64,000 nt of DNA, taken from assembly GCF_026341515.1 (NCBI RefSeq), contig NZ_JAPEOK010000001.1:7192001-7256000 (forward strand), read 5' to 3'. Below are positions 1 to 8,404 of this stretch, piece after piece. The first letter of the stretch is position 1. Each line of letters starts with the position of its first letter. The stretch comes from Streptomyces sp. NBC_00878 (GTDB taxonomy: Bacteria; Actinomycetota; Actinomycetes; Streptomycetales; Streptomycetaceae). A model generated the notes under the pieces. It was not told the origin of the DNA. It was given only the letters and a program-made list of their open reading frames with translations, and ran no database searches. The position numbers were made by a program, and so were the translations under genes.

Positions 1-646
1 CCTGCTCATGCCCGACCTCGGCTCGGTCATGGTCATGGTGATCATCGTGCTCGGCGTGCTGCTCGCCTCCGGCGCCTCCAACCGCTGGATCTTCGGGCTG
101 CTCGGCGCCGGTGCCCTCGGCGCGGTCGCGGCCTGGCAGCTCAAGATCCTCGACGAGTACCAGATCAACCGCTTCGCCGCGTTCGCCAACCCCGAGCTCG
201 ACCCGGCGGGCGTCGGCTACAACACCAACCAGGCGCGTATCGCGATCGGCTCCGGCGGCCTCTTCGGCACCGGCCTCGGCAAGGGTTCGCAGACCACCGG
301 CCAGTTCGTCCCCGAACAGCAGACGGACTTCGTCTTCACGGTCGCGGGCGAGGAGCTCGGCTTCCTCGGCGCGGGACTGATCCTGCTCCTCCTGGGCGTC
401 GTGCTGTGGCGGGCCTGCCGCATCGCCCGTGAGACGACCGAGCTGTACGGCACGATCGTCGCCGCCGGGATCATCGCCTGGTTCGCCTTCCAGTCCTTCG
501 AGAACGTCGGCATGACCCTCGGCATCATGCCGGTGGCGGGCCTGCCGCTGCCCTTCGTCTCGTACGGAGGCTCGTCGATGTTCGCCGTCTGGGTGGCCGT
601 GGGCCTGCTGCAGTCGATCAGAGTTCAACGGCCGATGTCGGCCTAG
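1..646 (+). CDS. rodA: RodA/FtsW-family (SEDS) peptidoglycan glycosyltransferase, 3' part
   Basis: This is the C-terminal part of a SEDS protein, the membrane glycan polymerase that works with a class B penicillin-binding protein to extend peptidoglycan. The frame is open to the left edge, so the start lies outside the window. Visible marks are several membrane helices, the extracellular-loop signature around GLFGTGLGKGSQ followed by VPEQQTDFVFTVAGEELG, and the terminal LPFVSYGGSS block typical of RodA and FtsW. Next to a CYTH-CHAD gene and the radical-SAM/rne cluster, it is most likely the rodA (sfr) gene of the mre-type cluster rather than the division-specific ftsW; that choice is an inference from neighbourhood. 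Confidence 0.9.
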   Translation, partial: LLMPDLGSVMVMVIIVLGVLLASGASNRWIFGLLGAGALGAVAAWQLKILDEYQINRFAAFANPELDPAGVGYNTNQARIAIGSGGLFGTGLGKGSQTTGQFVPEQQTDFVFTVAGEELGFLGAGLILLLLGVVLWRACRIARETTELYGTIVAAGIIAWFAFQSFENVGMTLGIMPVAGLPLPFVSYGGSSMFAVWVAVGLLQSIRVQRPMSA

Positions 647-684
647 TGAACCTTTGCGGGCTGCCCATACGCCGGATTCGCGAC

Positions 685-690
685 TAGATT
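685..690 (+). promoter_or_regulatory. -10 box of a leaderless promoter (CYTH-CHAD gene)
   Basis: TAGATT ends 6 nt before the ATG at 697 and no Shine-Dalgarno precedes that ATG. Transcription from this box would start at or next to the A of the start codon, giving a leaderless mRNA. No convincing -35 box is visible. Confidence 0.55.
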
Positions 691-696
691 CGGTTC

Positions 697-2211
697 ATGG
701 CGGACACAAAGCGGGAGATCGAGCGTAAGTACGAAGCCGATGAGAACGCCGGACTGTCGGACCTGCCGGACCTGACGCGGGTCTCCGGCGTCTCGGCCGT
801 CATCGACAAGGGCACCGCCGATCTCGACGCGACCTACTACGACACGCCCGACCAACGGCTCGCCGCCGCGTCGCTCACCCTGCGCCGCCGCACCGGTGGC
901 GACGACGCGGGCTGGCACCTGAAACTGCCGGTCTCCGAGGGCGTACGGGACGAGATCCACGCCCCGCTGTCCGACACCGTGCCCCGCGCGCTCAGCGGAC
1001 TCGTCCGCTCCCGGGTGCGCGACGCCGAACTGGTCCCCGTCGTACGCCTGCGCTCCGCCCGTGACGTCCGCCACCTCGTCGACGCCTCCGGGGGCCTGCT
1101 CGCCGAGATCAGCGTCGACCGCGTGCGCGCCGAGCGCCTCAGCGGCGGCGACGGCACCACCGCATGGACCGAGATCGAGGTCGAGCTGGCCGACGACGGC
1201 GACCCCGCCTTCCTCGACAAGGTCGAGAAGAAGCTCCGCAAGGCCGGCGTCTCCCGCTCCAAGTCCGCGTCCAAGCTGGCCAGGGCCCTGGGGGAGACGG
1301 GAGATAAGCCCCGCAAGCAGGCGGTCGTCGAGGCGGCACCGGTCACCGCGGGCGATCACGTCCTCGCGTACGTCCGTGTCCAGCGCGACGCGATCATCGA
1401 GCTCGACCCCGCCGTGCGACGCGACGTGTACGACTCCGTGCACAGCATGCGCGTCGCCACCCGCCGGATGCGCAGCGCCTTCCGCTCGTACGGCAAGGTC
1501 CTGGACCGGGCCGTCACCGACCCGATCGGCGAAGAGCTGAAGTGGCTGGCCGGGGAGCTGGGCGTCGACCGCGACCAGGAGGTCCTGACCGAGCGGCTGA
1601 CGGCGGCCCTCGACGACCTGCCGCGCACCCTGCTCGCGGGTCCCGTCCGCACCCGGCTGCGCACCTGGGCGCACGCCCGGAGCTCCGGCTCCCGGCGCCG
1701 TCTGATCGCGGTCCTCGACGGCAGGCGGTACCTGGACCTGCTCACCGCCCTCGACACGCTCCTCGCCACCCCGCCGCTGCGGGGGGCCGCCTCCGGCACT
1801 CCGGAAAAGGTGATCGCCAAGGCCGTACGCAAGGACTTCGACAAGCTGTCCGGCCTGGTCACGGAAGCCATCGACCTGTCGCCCGGCGCGGACCGCGACC
1901 TCGCGATCCACGAGGCCCGCAAGAAGGCCAAGCGCACCCGGTACGCGGCGGAGACGGCCACCCCCGCACTAGGCAAACCCGCGAAGAGCCTGACGAGCGA
2001 CATGAAGTCCCTGCAGAGCCTGCTCGGCGAGCACCAGGACAGCGTCATGGCCCGCGAGGCCCTGCGCGACGTCGCCACCCAGGCGCACGCGGCGGGGGAG
2101 AGCACCTTCACGTACGGGGTGTTGTACGGGCGTGAGGAGCGGTCGGCCGCGTCGGTCGAGGCCGAGCTGCCGGGAGCGTGGGAGACGATCCGGAGCGGGG
2201 TACTCCGCTGA
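697..2211 (+). CDS. CYTH and CHAD domain-containing protein
   Basis: A 504-residue protein with an N-terminal CYTH domain (triphosphate tunnel, residues 1-205) and a C-terminal CHAD domain (about 220-495). The CYTH hallmark ExExK is present as EIERK at residues 5-9. The CHAD part carries conserved His/Arg helices such as SVHSMRVATRRMRSAFR and IHEARKKAKRTRYAAE. CYTH enzymes bind or hydrolyse triphosphorylated compounds and CHAD helices bind polyphosphate, so a role in polyphosphate or triphosphate metabolism is likely; the substrate cannot be read from the sequence. The ATG at 697 is chosen because the CYTH motif begins immediately and a -10 box lies 6 nt upstream. Confidence 0.9.
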   Translation: MADTKREIERKYEADENAGLSDLPDLTRVSGVSAVIDKGTADLDATYYDTPDQRLAAASLTLRRRTGGDDAGWHLKLPVSEGVRDEIHAPLSDTVPRALSGLVRSRVRDAELVPVVRLRSARDVRHLVDASGGLLAEISVDRVRAERLSGGDGTTAWTEIEVELADDGDPAFLDKVEKKLRKAGVSRSKSASKLARALGETGDKPRKQAVVEAAPVTAGDHVLAYVRVQRDAIIELDPAVRRDVYDSVHSMRVATRRMRSAFRSYGKVLDRAVTDPIGEELKWLAGELGVDRDQEVLTERLTAALDDLPRTLLAGPVRTRLRTWAHARSSGSRRRLIAVLDGRRYLDLLTALDTLLATPPLRGAASGTPEKVIAKAVRKDFDKLSGLVTEAIDLSPGADRDLAIHEARKKAKRTRYAAETATPALGKPAKSLTSDMKSLQSLLGEHQDSVMAREALRDVATQAHAAGESTFTYGVLYGREERSAASVEAELPGAWETIRSGVLR

Positions 2212-2246
2212 CCCGGACGGCCGGTCCCGGCGACTGACCCGGACGG
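2208..2246 (+). repeat. Stop-codon-spanning direct repeat
   Basis: A 13-bp sequence, CTGACCCGGACGG, occurs at 2208-2220 (it contains the TGA stop of the CYTH-CHAD gene) and again at 2234-2246. It is one of four cases in this window where the last bases of a gene are duplicated just downstream. Confidence 0.6.
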
Positions 2247-2352
2247 GATCCTCACGACGGACGAGATCGTTACGGCGGACGAGGGGCGGCTCCGCGCACG
2301 TTACGCTGAATGGTCACCCCTGTCGGATCTCACCCCACCAAAGGTTTGCGAG

Positions 2353-4311
2353 ATGTCTGCCGAAGTCGCTGCATCGGTGTTCCCGCAGCTCGAAGCTCTG
2401 CTCCCGCATGTGCAGAAGCCGATCCAGTACGTCGGCGGAGAGCTCAACTCCACGGTCAAGCCCTGGGAGAGCACGGACGTCCGCTGGGCGCTCATGTACC
2501 CGGACGCGTACGAGGTCGGGCTGCCCAACCAGGGTGTCATGATCCTTTACGAGGTCCTGAACGAGCGCGAGGGCGTCCTCGCCGAGCGCACCTACAGTGT
2601 CTGGCCGGACCTGGAGGCGCTGATGCGCGAGCACCGGGTCCCGCAGTTCACGGTCGACAGCCACCGCCCGGTGAAGGCCTTCGACGTCTTCGGCCTGTCC
2701 TTCTCCACGGAGCTGGGCTACACGAACATGCTGACGGCGCTGGACCTGGCGGGCATCCCGCTGGAGTCGAAGGACCGGGGCTTGGACGACCCGATCGTGT
2801 TGGCCGGCGGCCACGCGGCCTTCAACCCCGAGCCGGTCGCGGACTTCATCGACGCGGCGATCATCGGCGACGGCGAGCAGGCCGTGCTCGACATGACCGA
2901 GATCATCCGCGCCTGGAAGGCGGAGGGGCAGCCGGGTGGCCGCGAGGAGGTCCTGTTCCGCCTGGCGAAGACGGGATCGGTGTACATCCCGGCGTTCTAC
3001 GACGTCGAGTACCTGGCGGACGGCCGCATCGCCCGCGTGGTCCCGAACAAGTCGGGCGTCCCGTGGCGGGTGTCGAAGCACACGGTCATGGACCTGGACG
3101 AGTGGCCGTACCCCAAGCAGCCCCTGGTCCCGCTCGCGGAGACGGTCCACGAGCGTATGTCGGTGGAGATCTTCCGCGGCTGCACGCGCGGCTGCCGCTT
3201 CTGCCAGGCGGGCATGATCACCCGCCCGGTGCGCGAGCGGTCCATCACGGGTATCGGCGAGATGGTCGACAAGGGCCTCAAGGCGACCGGCTTCGAGGAG
3301 GTGGGCCTGCTGTCCCTGTCCTCCGCGGACCACTCGGAGATCGGCGACATCGCGAAGGGCCTGGCGGACCGGTACGAGGAGGACAAGATCGGCCTGTCCC
3401 TCCCGTCGACGCGGGTCGACGCCTTCAACGTGGACCTGGCGAACGAGCTGACGCGCAACGGCCGCCGCTCGGGCCTGACCTTCGCGCCCGAGGGCGGCTC
3501 GGAGCGCATGCGCAAGGTCATCAACAAGATGGTCTCGGAAGAGGACCTGATCCGCACGGTCTCCACGGCGTACGGCAACGGCTGGCGCCAGGTGAAGCTC
3601 TACTTCATGTGCGGCCTGCCGACGGAGACGGACGAGGACGTCCTCCAGATCGCGGACATGGCGATGAACGTGATCGCCGAGGGCCGCAAGGCCTCCGGCC
3701 AGAACGACATCCGCTGCACGGTGTCGATCGGCGGCTTCGTCCCCAAACCGCACACCCCCTTCCAATGGGCGCCGCAGCTGTCGGCCGTGGACACGGACGC
3801 CCGACTCACGAAGCTCCGCGACAAGATCCGCGGCGACAAGAAGTACGGCCGCTCCATCGGCTTCCGCTACCACGACGGCAAGCCCGGCATCGTGGAGGGC
3901 CTGCTCTCCCGCGGCGACCGCAGGGTGGGCGCGGTCATCCGCGCGGTCTACGAGGACGGCGGCCGATTCGACGGCTGGCGCGAGCACTTCTCGTACGACC
4001 GCTGGATGGCCTGCGCCGAGAAGACGCTGCCGGACCTCGGGGTGGACGTCGACTGGTACACGACGCGCGAGCGCACGTACGAAGAGGTCCTCCCGTGGGA
4101 CCACCTGGACTCCGGCCTCGACAAGGACTGGCTCTGGGAGGACTGGCAGGACGCCCTCGACGAGACGGAGGTCGAGGACTGCCGCTGGACGCCCTGCTTC
4201 GACTGCGGGGTGTGCCCCCAGCTGGACCTCGACATCCAGATCGGCCCGACGGGCAAGAAGCTGCTGCCGCTGACGGTCAAGAAGGACGCGACGAGCGGGC
4301 ACGTTCACTGA
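2353..4311 (+). CDS. TIGR03960-family B12-binding-type radical SAM protein
   Basis: A 652-residue radical SAM protein. The N-terminal third resembles a cobalamin-binding/UPF0004-like Rossmann fold. The iron-sulfur motif CxxxCxxC is seen at Cys277, Cys281 and Cys284 within RGCTRGCRFCQ. The C-terminus carries a second Cys cluster (CRWTPCFDCGVCPQ) typical of TIGR03960. The reaction is unknown; in many bacteria it is adjacent or fused to the TIGR03936 protein, which here lies 4 kb downstream (8405-9253), and both are syntenic with rne/rng, L21 and L27. A link to RNA or tRNA modification is guessed from synteny only. The ATG at 2353 has a weak upstream AAAGG; a -10-like TACGCT lies at 2302-2307. 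Confidence 0.92.
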   Translation: MSAEVAASVFPQLEALLPHVQKPIQYVGGELNSTVKPWESTDVRWALMYPDAYEVGLPNQGVMILYEVLNEREGVLAERTYSVWPDLEALMREHRVPQFTVDSHRPVKAFDVFGLSFSTELGYTNMLTALDLAGIPLESKDRGLDDPIVLAGGHAAFNPEPVADFIDAAIIGDGEQAVLDMTEIIRAWKAEGQPGGREEVLFRLAKTGSVYIPAFYDVEYLADGRIARVVPNKSGVPWRVSKHTVMDLDEWPYPKQPLVPLAETVHERMSVEIFRGCTRGCRFCQAGMITRPVRERSITGIGEMVDKGLKATGFEEVGLLSLSSADHSEIGDIAKGLADRYEEDKIGLSLPSTRVDAFNVDLANELTRNGRRSGLTFAPEGGSERMRKVINKMVSEEDLIRTVSTAYGNGWRQVKLYFMCGLPTETDEDVLQIADMAMNVIAEGRKASGQNDIRCTVSIGGFVPKPHTPFQWAPQLSAVDTDARLTKLRDKIRGDKKYGRSIGFRYHDGKPGIVEGLLSRGDRRVGAVIRAVYEDGGRFDGWREHFSYDRWMACAEKTLPDLGVDVDWYTTRERTYEEVLPWDHLDSGLDKDWLWEDWQDALDETEVEDCRWTPCFDCGVCPQLDLDIQIGPTGKKLLPLTVKKDATSGHVH

Positions 4312-4351
4312 CGCGAGCGAAGCGGCGCGGCGCGATGTAGAGGCCCCGGGG

Positions 4352-4381
4352 GACGGCGGCGGCGAAGGGGCGGCCGCCGTC
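4352..4381 (+). terminator. GC-rich hairpin after the TIGR03960 gene
   Basis: GACGGCGGC (4352-4360) pairs perfectly with GCCGCCGTC (4373-4381) across a 12-nt loop, 40 nt after the stop codon. There is no T tract, as is usual for Streptomyces terminators. Confidence 0.6.
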
Positions 4382-4664
4382 GCCTGAGTGGCCGCGCTCC
4401 GTTCGCGAGTGCCTTCCGGCTTCCAGGCGTGGCGATATCCGCTACGGAGGAGGCCGACATGCCGACGAGCGAGCCGCCCGCGGGCGGACCTCGGGCGAGC
4501 GGTCCGCGGTGGGGGCACCCCGCTGACCGCCCTCCCCCCGACCGTGACCGTCCGCGTGGGCGCGGTGATGGTCGATTGCGGACTAGAGTCGTCTGGTTAC
4601 GGTCGGTTGCGGGGGGCGGGGCCCGATCGAGGGGCTCCGGAGTTCTGGGGAGGGCCTGTAGAGC
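4382..4664 (+). other. Intergenic region with possible promoter for the nuclease-TerD gene
   Basis: No convincing gene is seen in these 283 bp. A -10-like TAGAGT at 4584-4589 lies 75 nt before the start codon, and a GGAGGG Shine-Dalgarno lies close to the ATG at 4665. A short frame ending at 4668 has no support beyond being open. Confidence 0.4.
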
Positions 4665-6803
4665 ATGAGTCGTCGCTCCAATGGGTTGGTCGGCATCTGG
4701 GCCGAAGTTCAGCGTCAGCAGCAGCGCCAACTGGAGGCGCAGCTCCGGCAGCAGCGGGATCTGGAGCGTCAGCAGCGCTCCCAGCAGAGGGAGTTGGCGC
4801 GCAGCCGACGTGAGCATCAGGCCGCGTACCGCCAGCAGCGGGAGGCCGAAGCCCGGCGGCGTACCGAGGAGTTGGAGGCGCGGGTCGAGTCCTTGCAGGG
4901 GTTGCTGGCCGCGGGGTGCCGCGCCCCGGCGTTCGGAACCGCGCACCTCACGCGCGTCGAGCAGGTGGAGCCCTTCTCACCCGGCCCGTTGGCGTATCCG
5001 AGGCCGATGCCTGATCCGAATCAGTATCAGGCGCAAGGTGGTTGGGGGCTCGGCGCGAACCGGCGGGCCCAGGCCCAGGCGGAGGCACGCGCCCGGTTCG
5101 AGCACGACTGGCAGGCCGCGCAGGCGGCGGAGGTCCAGCGGCAGCAGCAACTGGCCGCCTACCAGCAGCAGTACCAGCAGTGGGCCGACGCCCAATTGAG
5201 TGAGATCCGTCAACACAACGCCGGTGTCGCCGAGATGGCGGCCGGGCTCCGCGACGGCGACCCCGAGGCCGTGGTGGAGTACTTCTCCGCGGCCCTCTAC
5301 GCCTCGTCCGCGTGGCCGGAGGACCTGCCGCGCCAGGTGTCCGCGGCGTACGACTCGGCCGCACGACAGCTGGTGCTGAACTGGGAGTTGCCCGCGTACG
5401 ACATCGTCCCCGAGGCGAAGCTGGTGCGGTACATGCCCGGCGCGGACCAGGACAAGGAGGCTCCTCGCCCGGCGACCCAGCGCCGCGCGCTGTACCGGGA
5501 CGTGCTCGCGCAGTGCGTACTCCTCGTCCTGCACGACCTCTTCGCGGCGGACGAGTTCGGCGCGCTGGAGTCGGTGGCGCTGAACGGGTTCGTGGACGAC
5601 CACGACCCGGCGACGGGCAGGCAGGCGCGGATCTTCCTGGCCACGGTCATGGCCTCGCGCTCCGTCTTCACGCAGCTGCGCCTGGAGCAGGTCAGCGCGG
5701 TCGACTGCCTGGTGGACGGCTTACGGGGACAGCTGTCCACGCGGCCCGACCAGCGCGCGGTGGTACGGCCCGGGCGACGCCCCGAGGACGTCGGCAACGG
5801 TGTCGTGACTCACGGGGGCGATGAGGAGCCGGACCTGTACGAGATGGACCCGGTCGCCTTCGAGTCGCTGGTCGCGGAGCTCTTCCGCGCCATGGGCATG
5901 CAGGCCGTGACGACCCAGCGCTCGAACGACGGCGGTGTCGATGTCGACGCGCTCGATCCCACTCCGATCCGGGGCGGCAAGATCGTCGTGCAGGTGAAGC
6001 GTTATCGCAACACCGTGCCGCCGACCGCCGTCCGCGATCTGTTCGGCACGGTCCAGGACGCGGGCGCCAACAAGGGCGTCCTCGTCACCACTTCCGGCTT
6101 CGGCCCGGGTTCACACACCTTCGCCAACGGCAAACCCCTGGAACTCGTCGCGGGCAACGAACTCGTCGACCTGCTGCACCGACACGGACTGCGCGGGCGA
6201 CTGGGGAACTCGGGCCGCCCGATTCCGGCCCAGCGCAGGGGGGATGGGCGTACGGGGGAGGGGCGCACACCGGATGCCGGGGACGGGGCGAGCGGGTCGA
6301 GCGGGACGGGCGGGGCTGACGATCACAACAGGCTGGGGATGTTCTGGACCGGCCAGGTCGCCCTGGACGTCTGCGCGCTCGTCTGCCACGGCAGCCGGGT
6401 GCTGAGCGACGACCACTTCGTGTTCTTCAACAACCCCCGGACACCGGACGGTTCGGTCCGTGCGCTCGCCGCCGCCGCACCGGACAAGGCGGCGATCCGG
6501 GTGTCCTTCGACGCGTTGCCCGAGCGGGCCGACCGGCTCGTCCTCGTCGCCGCGGTCGACCCCGAGGTCAACCCCGATGCGGACCTCTCCGGCTTCACCG
6601 AGGCGGGCATCCGCCTGTCGGACGCCTCGGGAACCGAGTTGGGACGGCTCGACGTGTCCGACGGCCGCGCAGACGAGACCGCGTTGGTCCTGGGCTCCTT
6701 CCGCCGCCGCGCCGGCGGCGACTGGGACTTCGTGCTCGGCGGCAAGGGATATCGGGGCGGTCTGGAGGAACTCATCAGGGAGTACGGGATCGCCGTGGAC
6801 TAG
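4665..6803 (+). CDS. Mrr-like restriction endonuclease domain fused to a TerD-like domain
   Basis: A 712-residue protein with three parts. Residues 10-75 are a Gln/Arg-rich coiled coil, with a second Gln-rich stretch near 120-185. Residues about 385-505 form an Mrr-type nuclease fold with acidic residues at D426/D428 followed by QVK at 443-445, the D...(E/Q)xK arrangement of the family, and GVLVTTSGFGPGS. Residues about 550-712 match TerD (SDDHFVFFNNPRTPDGSVRA, later IRLSDASGTELGRLDV), the fold of tellurite/stress-response proteins. The acidic GDNxTGxGxGDDE calcium loop of classical TerD is absent, so metal binding is doubtful. Codon 353 is TTA (5721-5723), rare in Streptomyces and read by the bldA tRNA. 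Function is inferred as DNA processing or defence under stress. Confidence 0.82.
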   Translation: MSRRSNGLVGIWAEVQRQQQRQLEAQLRQQRDLERQQRSQQRELARSRREHQAAYRQQREAEARRRTEELEARVESLQGLLAAGCRAPAFGTAHLTRVEQVEPFSPGPLAYPRPMPDPNQYQAQGGWGLGANRRAQAQAEARARFEHDWQAAQAAEVQRQQQLAAYQQQYQQWADAQLSEIRQHNAGVAEMAAGLRDGDPEAVVEYFSAALYASSAWPEDLPRQVSAAYDSAARQLVLNWELPAYDIVPEAKLVRYMPGADQDKEAPRPATQRRALYRDVLAQCVLLVLHDLFAADEFGALESVALNGFVDDHDPATGRQARIFLATVMASRSVFTQLRLEQVSAVDCLVDGLRGQLSTRPDQRAVVRPGRRPEDVGNGVVTHGGDEEPDLYEMDPVAFESLVAELFRAMGMQAVTTQRSNDGGVDVDALDPTPIRGGKIVVQVKRYRNTVPPTAVRDLFGTVQDAGANKGVLVTTSGFGPGSHTFANGKPLELVAGNELVDLLHRHGLRGRLGNSGRPIPAQRRGDGRTGEGRTPDAGDGASGSSGTGGADDHNRLGMFWTGQVALDVCALVCHGSRVLSDDHFVFFNNPRTPDGSVRALAAAAPDKAAIRVSFDALPERADRLVLVAAVDPEVNPDADLSGFTEAGIRLSDASGTELGRLDVSDGRADETALVLGSFRRRAGGDWDFVLGGKGYRGGLEELIREYGIAVD

Positions 6804-6808
6804 CGCCC

Positions 6809-6860
6809 TCACTTCGCTTCACATCCCTTCACTTCACCTCACCTCGCCTCACCGGTCCGG
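6809..6860 (+). repeat. Pyrimidine-rich YYCAC tandem repeat
   Basis: Immediately after the nuclease-TerD stop codon, TTCAC/CTCAC-like pentamers recur about eight times in a strand-asymmetric pyrimidine run. Nothing else is recognised between 6804 and 6922. Confidence 0.5.
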
Positions 6861-6922
6861 ACGCGCGGAGCGGAAAACCGCGGATCTGCATCCGTACGGG
6901 CCTTTGGTGCGTCCTCGTCCAT

Positions 6923-8269
6923 ATGGACCTGGAAAAGTCGCCGCCGCCCGCGCCTCCCGCGCCGTTGGAGACGCCCACGTCGCCTGTGGCGTCCGGTGGG
7001 CCGGCGCGACCGGGGGACGCCGCTCCCGAGGGCTGCCTCGCCGTCGCGATCCGTATTCCGGTGCGGATCGTGGTGTTCGTGCTGGTCCTGCCGGTGCGGA
7101 TGGCGTGGGACGCGCTGGTCGTCGCCGGGCGATTCCTCAACGACAGGGTGTTCCGGCCGTTGGGGCGGGCGATCATGTGGGTGTTCGCGCCTGTCGGGCG
7201 GGCCCTGGTGTGGCTGGTCGAGGCGGTCGCGACCGTCGTCGCGTGGCTGCTGACCGGCATCGGACGCGCCCTGGAATGGCTGGGCAAGCTGGTGTTCGTC
7301 TGGCCGTGGGTGGCGCTGTGGCGGTACGTCGTCGTACCGCTGGGACGTGCCCTGGCCTGGCTCGGGAACGTGCTGCTCGTAGTGCCCGCCGTCTGGCTGT
7401 ACGAGCGGGTGCTGACGCCCATCGGACACGGTGTGGTGTGGGCCCTGCGGGGGATCGGGGCCGGGTGCGTCTGGCTGTGGCGGATGTTGGTCGTCGCCCC
7501 CGCCGCATGGTTGTACCGGGCGTTGCTCGCGCCGACCGGGCGGGGTTTCGCCTGGGCCGCGCTCGGGCTGTGGGGTGCCATCACATGGGTCGGCCGCAGT
7601 GTGTGGGCGGGCGTGACATGGGTTTCCCGAGGGCTCTGGGCCGGTGTCGTCTGGGTCGCGAGTGGTGTGTGGGCGGGTGTCGTGTGGCTCTCCCGTGGCC
7701 TGTGGGCCGGCATGACATGGATCGGTGGGGGTCTGTGGGCCGCCATGACATGGCTGGGGCGTGGGGCCTGGGCGGGGGTGGCCTGGATCGCCATGCTCGT
7801 CGGGACTCTCCTGCGGTGGATCTTCATCGTGCCCGCCGTCGCCCTGTGGCGCTGGGTGCTCGCGCCCGCCGGCCGGGGCATCGCCGTCGTCGCGCGGGAG
7901 ATCGACGAAGCCCTGGGGCACGCGTGGCGTGTCGCCGGGTATGTGTCGCTCGCCGTCGGGCGGTTCCTCGGACGACTCTTCCGGTGGATCTTCGTGGAGC
8001 CGTTGCGGTGGGCCTACCAGAGCGTGCTCACCCCCGTCGGACACCTCGTACGGGACGCGGTCTGGCGGCCCGCGGCGGAGGCCGCCCGCAGCGTGGGCCG
8101 TACCACCAGGCAGGCCCTCGCGAGCGCCCGCGAGACGGCACGGCAGACCCGGGCCGACATCCGGCGCATGCTCTTCGGCGCCCCGCGCGAACCGGAGCCG
8201 GTCGCCCTGGCCAAGCCCCGGAGCGAGCCCGAGCCGGTACCCCTCGCCAAGCCCGGCGGCGGCCGGTAG
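6923..8269 (+). CDS. Tryptophan-rich repeat membrane protein, function unknown
   Basis: A 448-residue protein of no recognised family. After a Pro-rich N-terminus, residues 45-360 are hydrophobic and full of Trp, with long repeats of the form (V/L)PxxxLWxxVLxPxGRxxxW. Residues 217-293 are seven tandem 11-residue units with consensus WAGVxWhxRGL. The basic C-terminus ends with two EPVPLAKP-like motifs. The regular Trp spacing suggests amphipathic or membrane-embedded helices. No Shine-Dalgarno precedes the ATG at 6923, so the start is uncertain. It lies between the nuclease-TerD gene and the TIGR03936 gene on the same strand, which may mean co-expression. Confidence 0.7.
   Translation: MDLEKSPPPAPPAPLETPTSPVASGGPARPGDAAPEGCLAVAIRIPVRIVVFVLVLPVRMAWDALVVAGRFLNDRVFRPLGRAIMWVFAPVGRALVWLVEAVATVVAWLLTGIGRALEWLGKLVFVWPWVALWRYVVVPLGRALAWLGNVLLVVPAVWLYERVLTPIGHGVVWALRGIGAGCVWLWRMLVVAPAAWLYRALLAPTGRGFAWAALGLWGAITWVGRSVWAGVTWVSRGLWAGVVWVASGVWAGVVWLSRGLWAGMTWIGGGLWAAMTWLGRGAWAGVAWIAMLVGTLLRWIFIVPAVALWRWVLAPAGRGIAVVAREIDEALGHAWRVAGYVSLAVGRFLGRLFRWIFVEPLRWAYQSVLTPVGHLVRDAVWRPAAEAARSVGRTTRQALASARETARQTRADIRRMLFGAPREPEPVALAKPRSEPEPVPLAKPGGGR
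7571..7801 (+). repeat. Seven in-frame 33-bp repeats (WAGVxW undecapeptides)
   Basis: Seven contiguous 33-bp units begin with TGG at 7571, 7604, 7637, 7670, 7703, 7736 and 7769. Each encodes an 11-residue unit starting with Trp and with a second Trp at position 6. The protein units are better conserved than the DNA, which argues for selection on the peptide. Confidence 0.85.
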
Positions 8270-8404
8270 TCCGGGCCGGGCGGCTCCCGACGGGAACCCG
8301 TGGGCGCCGAGACACGTACTCTAGGTAGCAGTACGACCGCTCTCACGAAGGACTGAACGACACTGGGCAAGCGACAGCCCGAAGGCCCGCCGCCCGCACC
8401 CGCG

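Noticed and set aside
4429..4668. A 79-codon frame upstream of the nuclease-TerD gene
   Set aside because: Compositionally biased Arg/Gly/Pro product with no conserved-looking segment; it overlaps the probable promoter.
7571..7801. CRISPR-like array of 33-bp repeats
   Set aside because: The units are contiguous with no spacers, are in frame inside a gene, and no cas genes are present.
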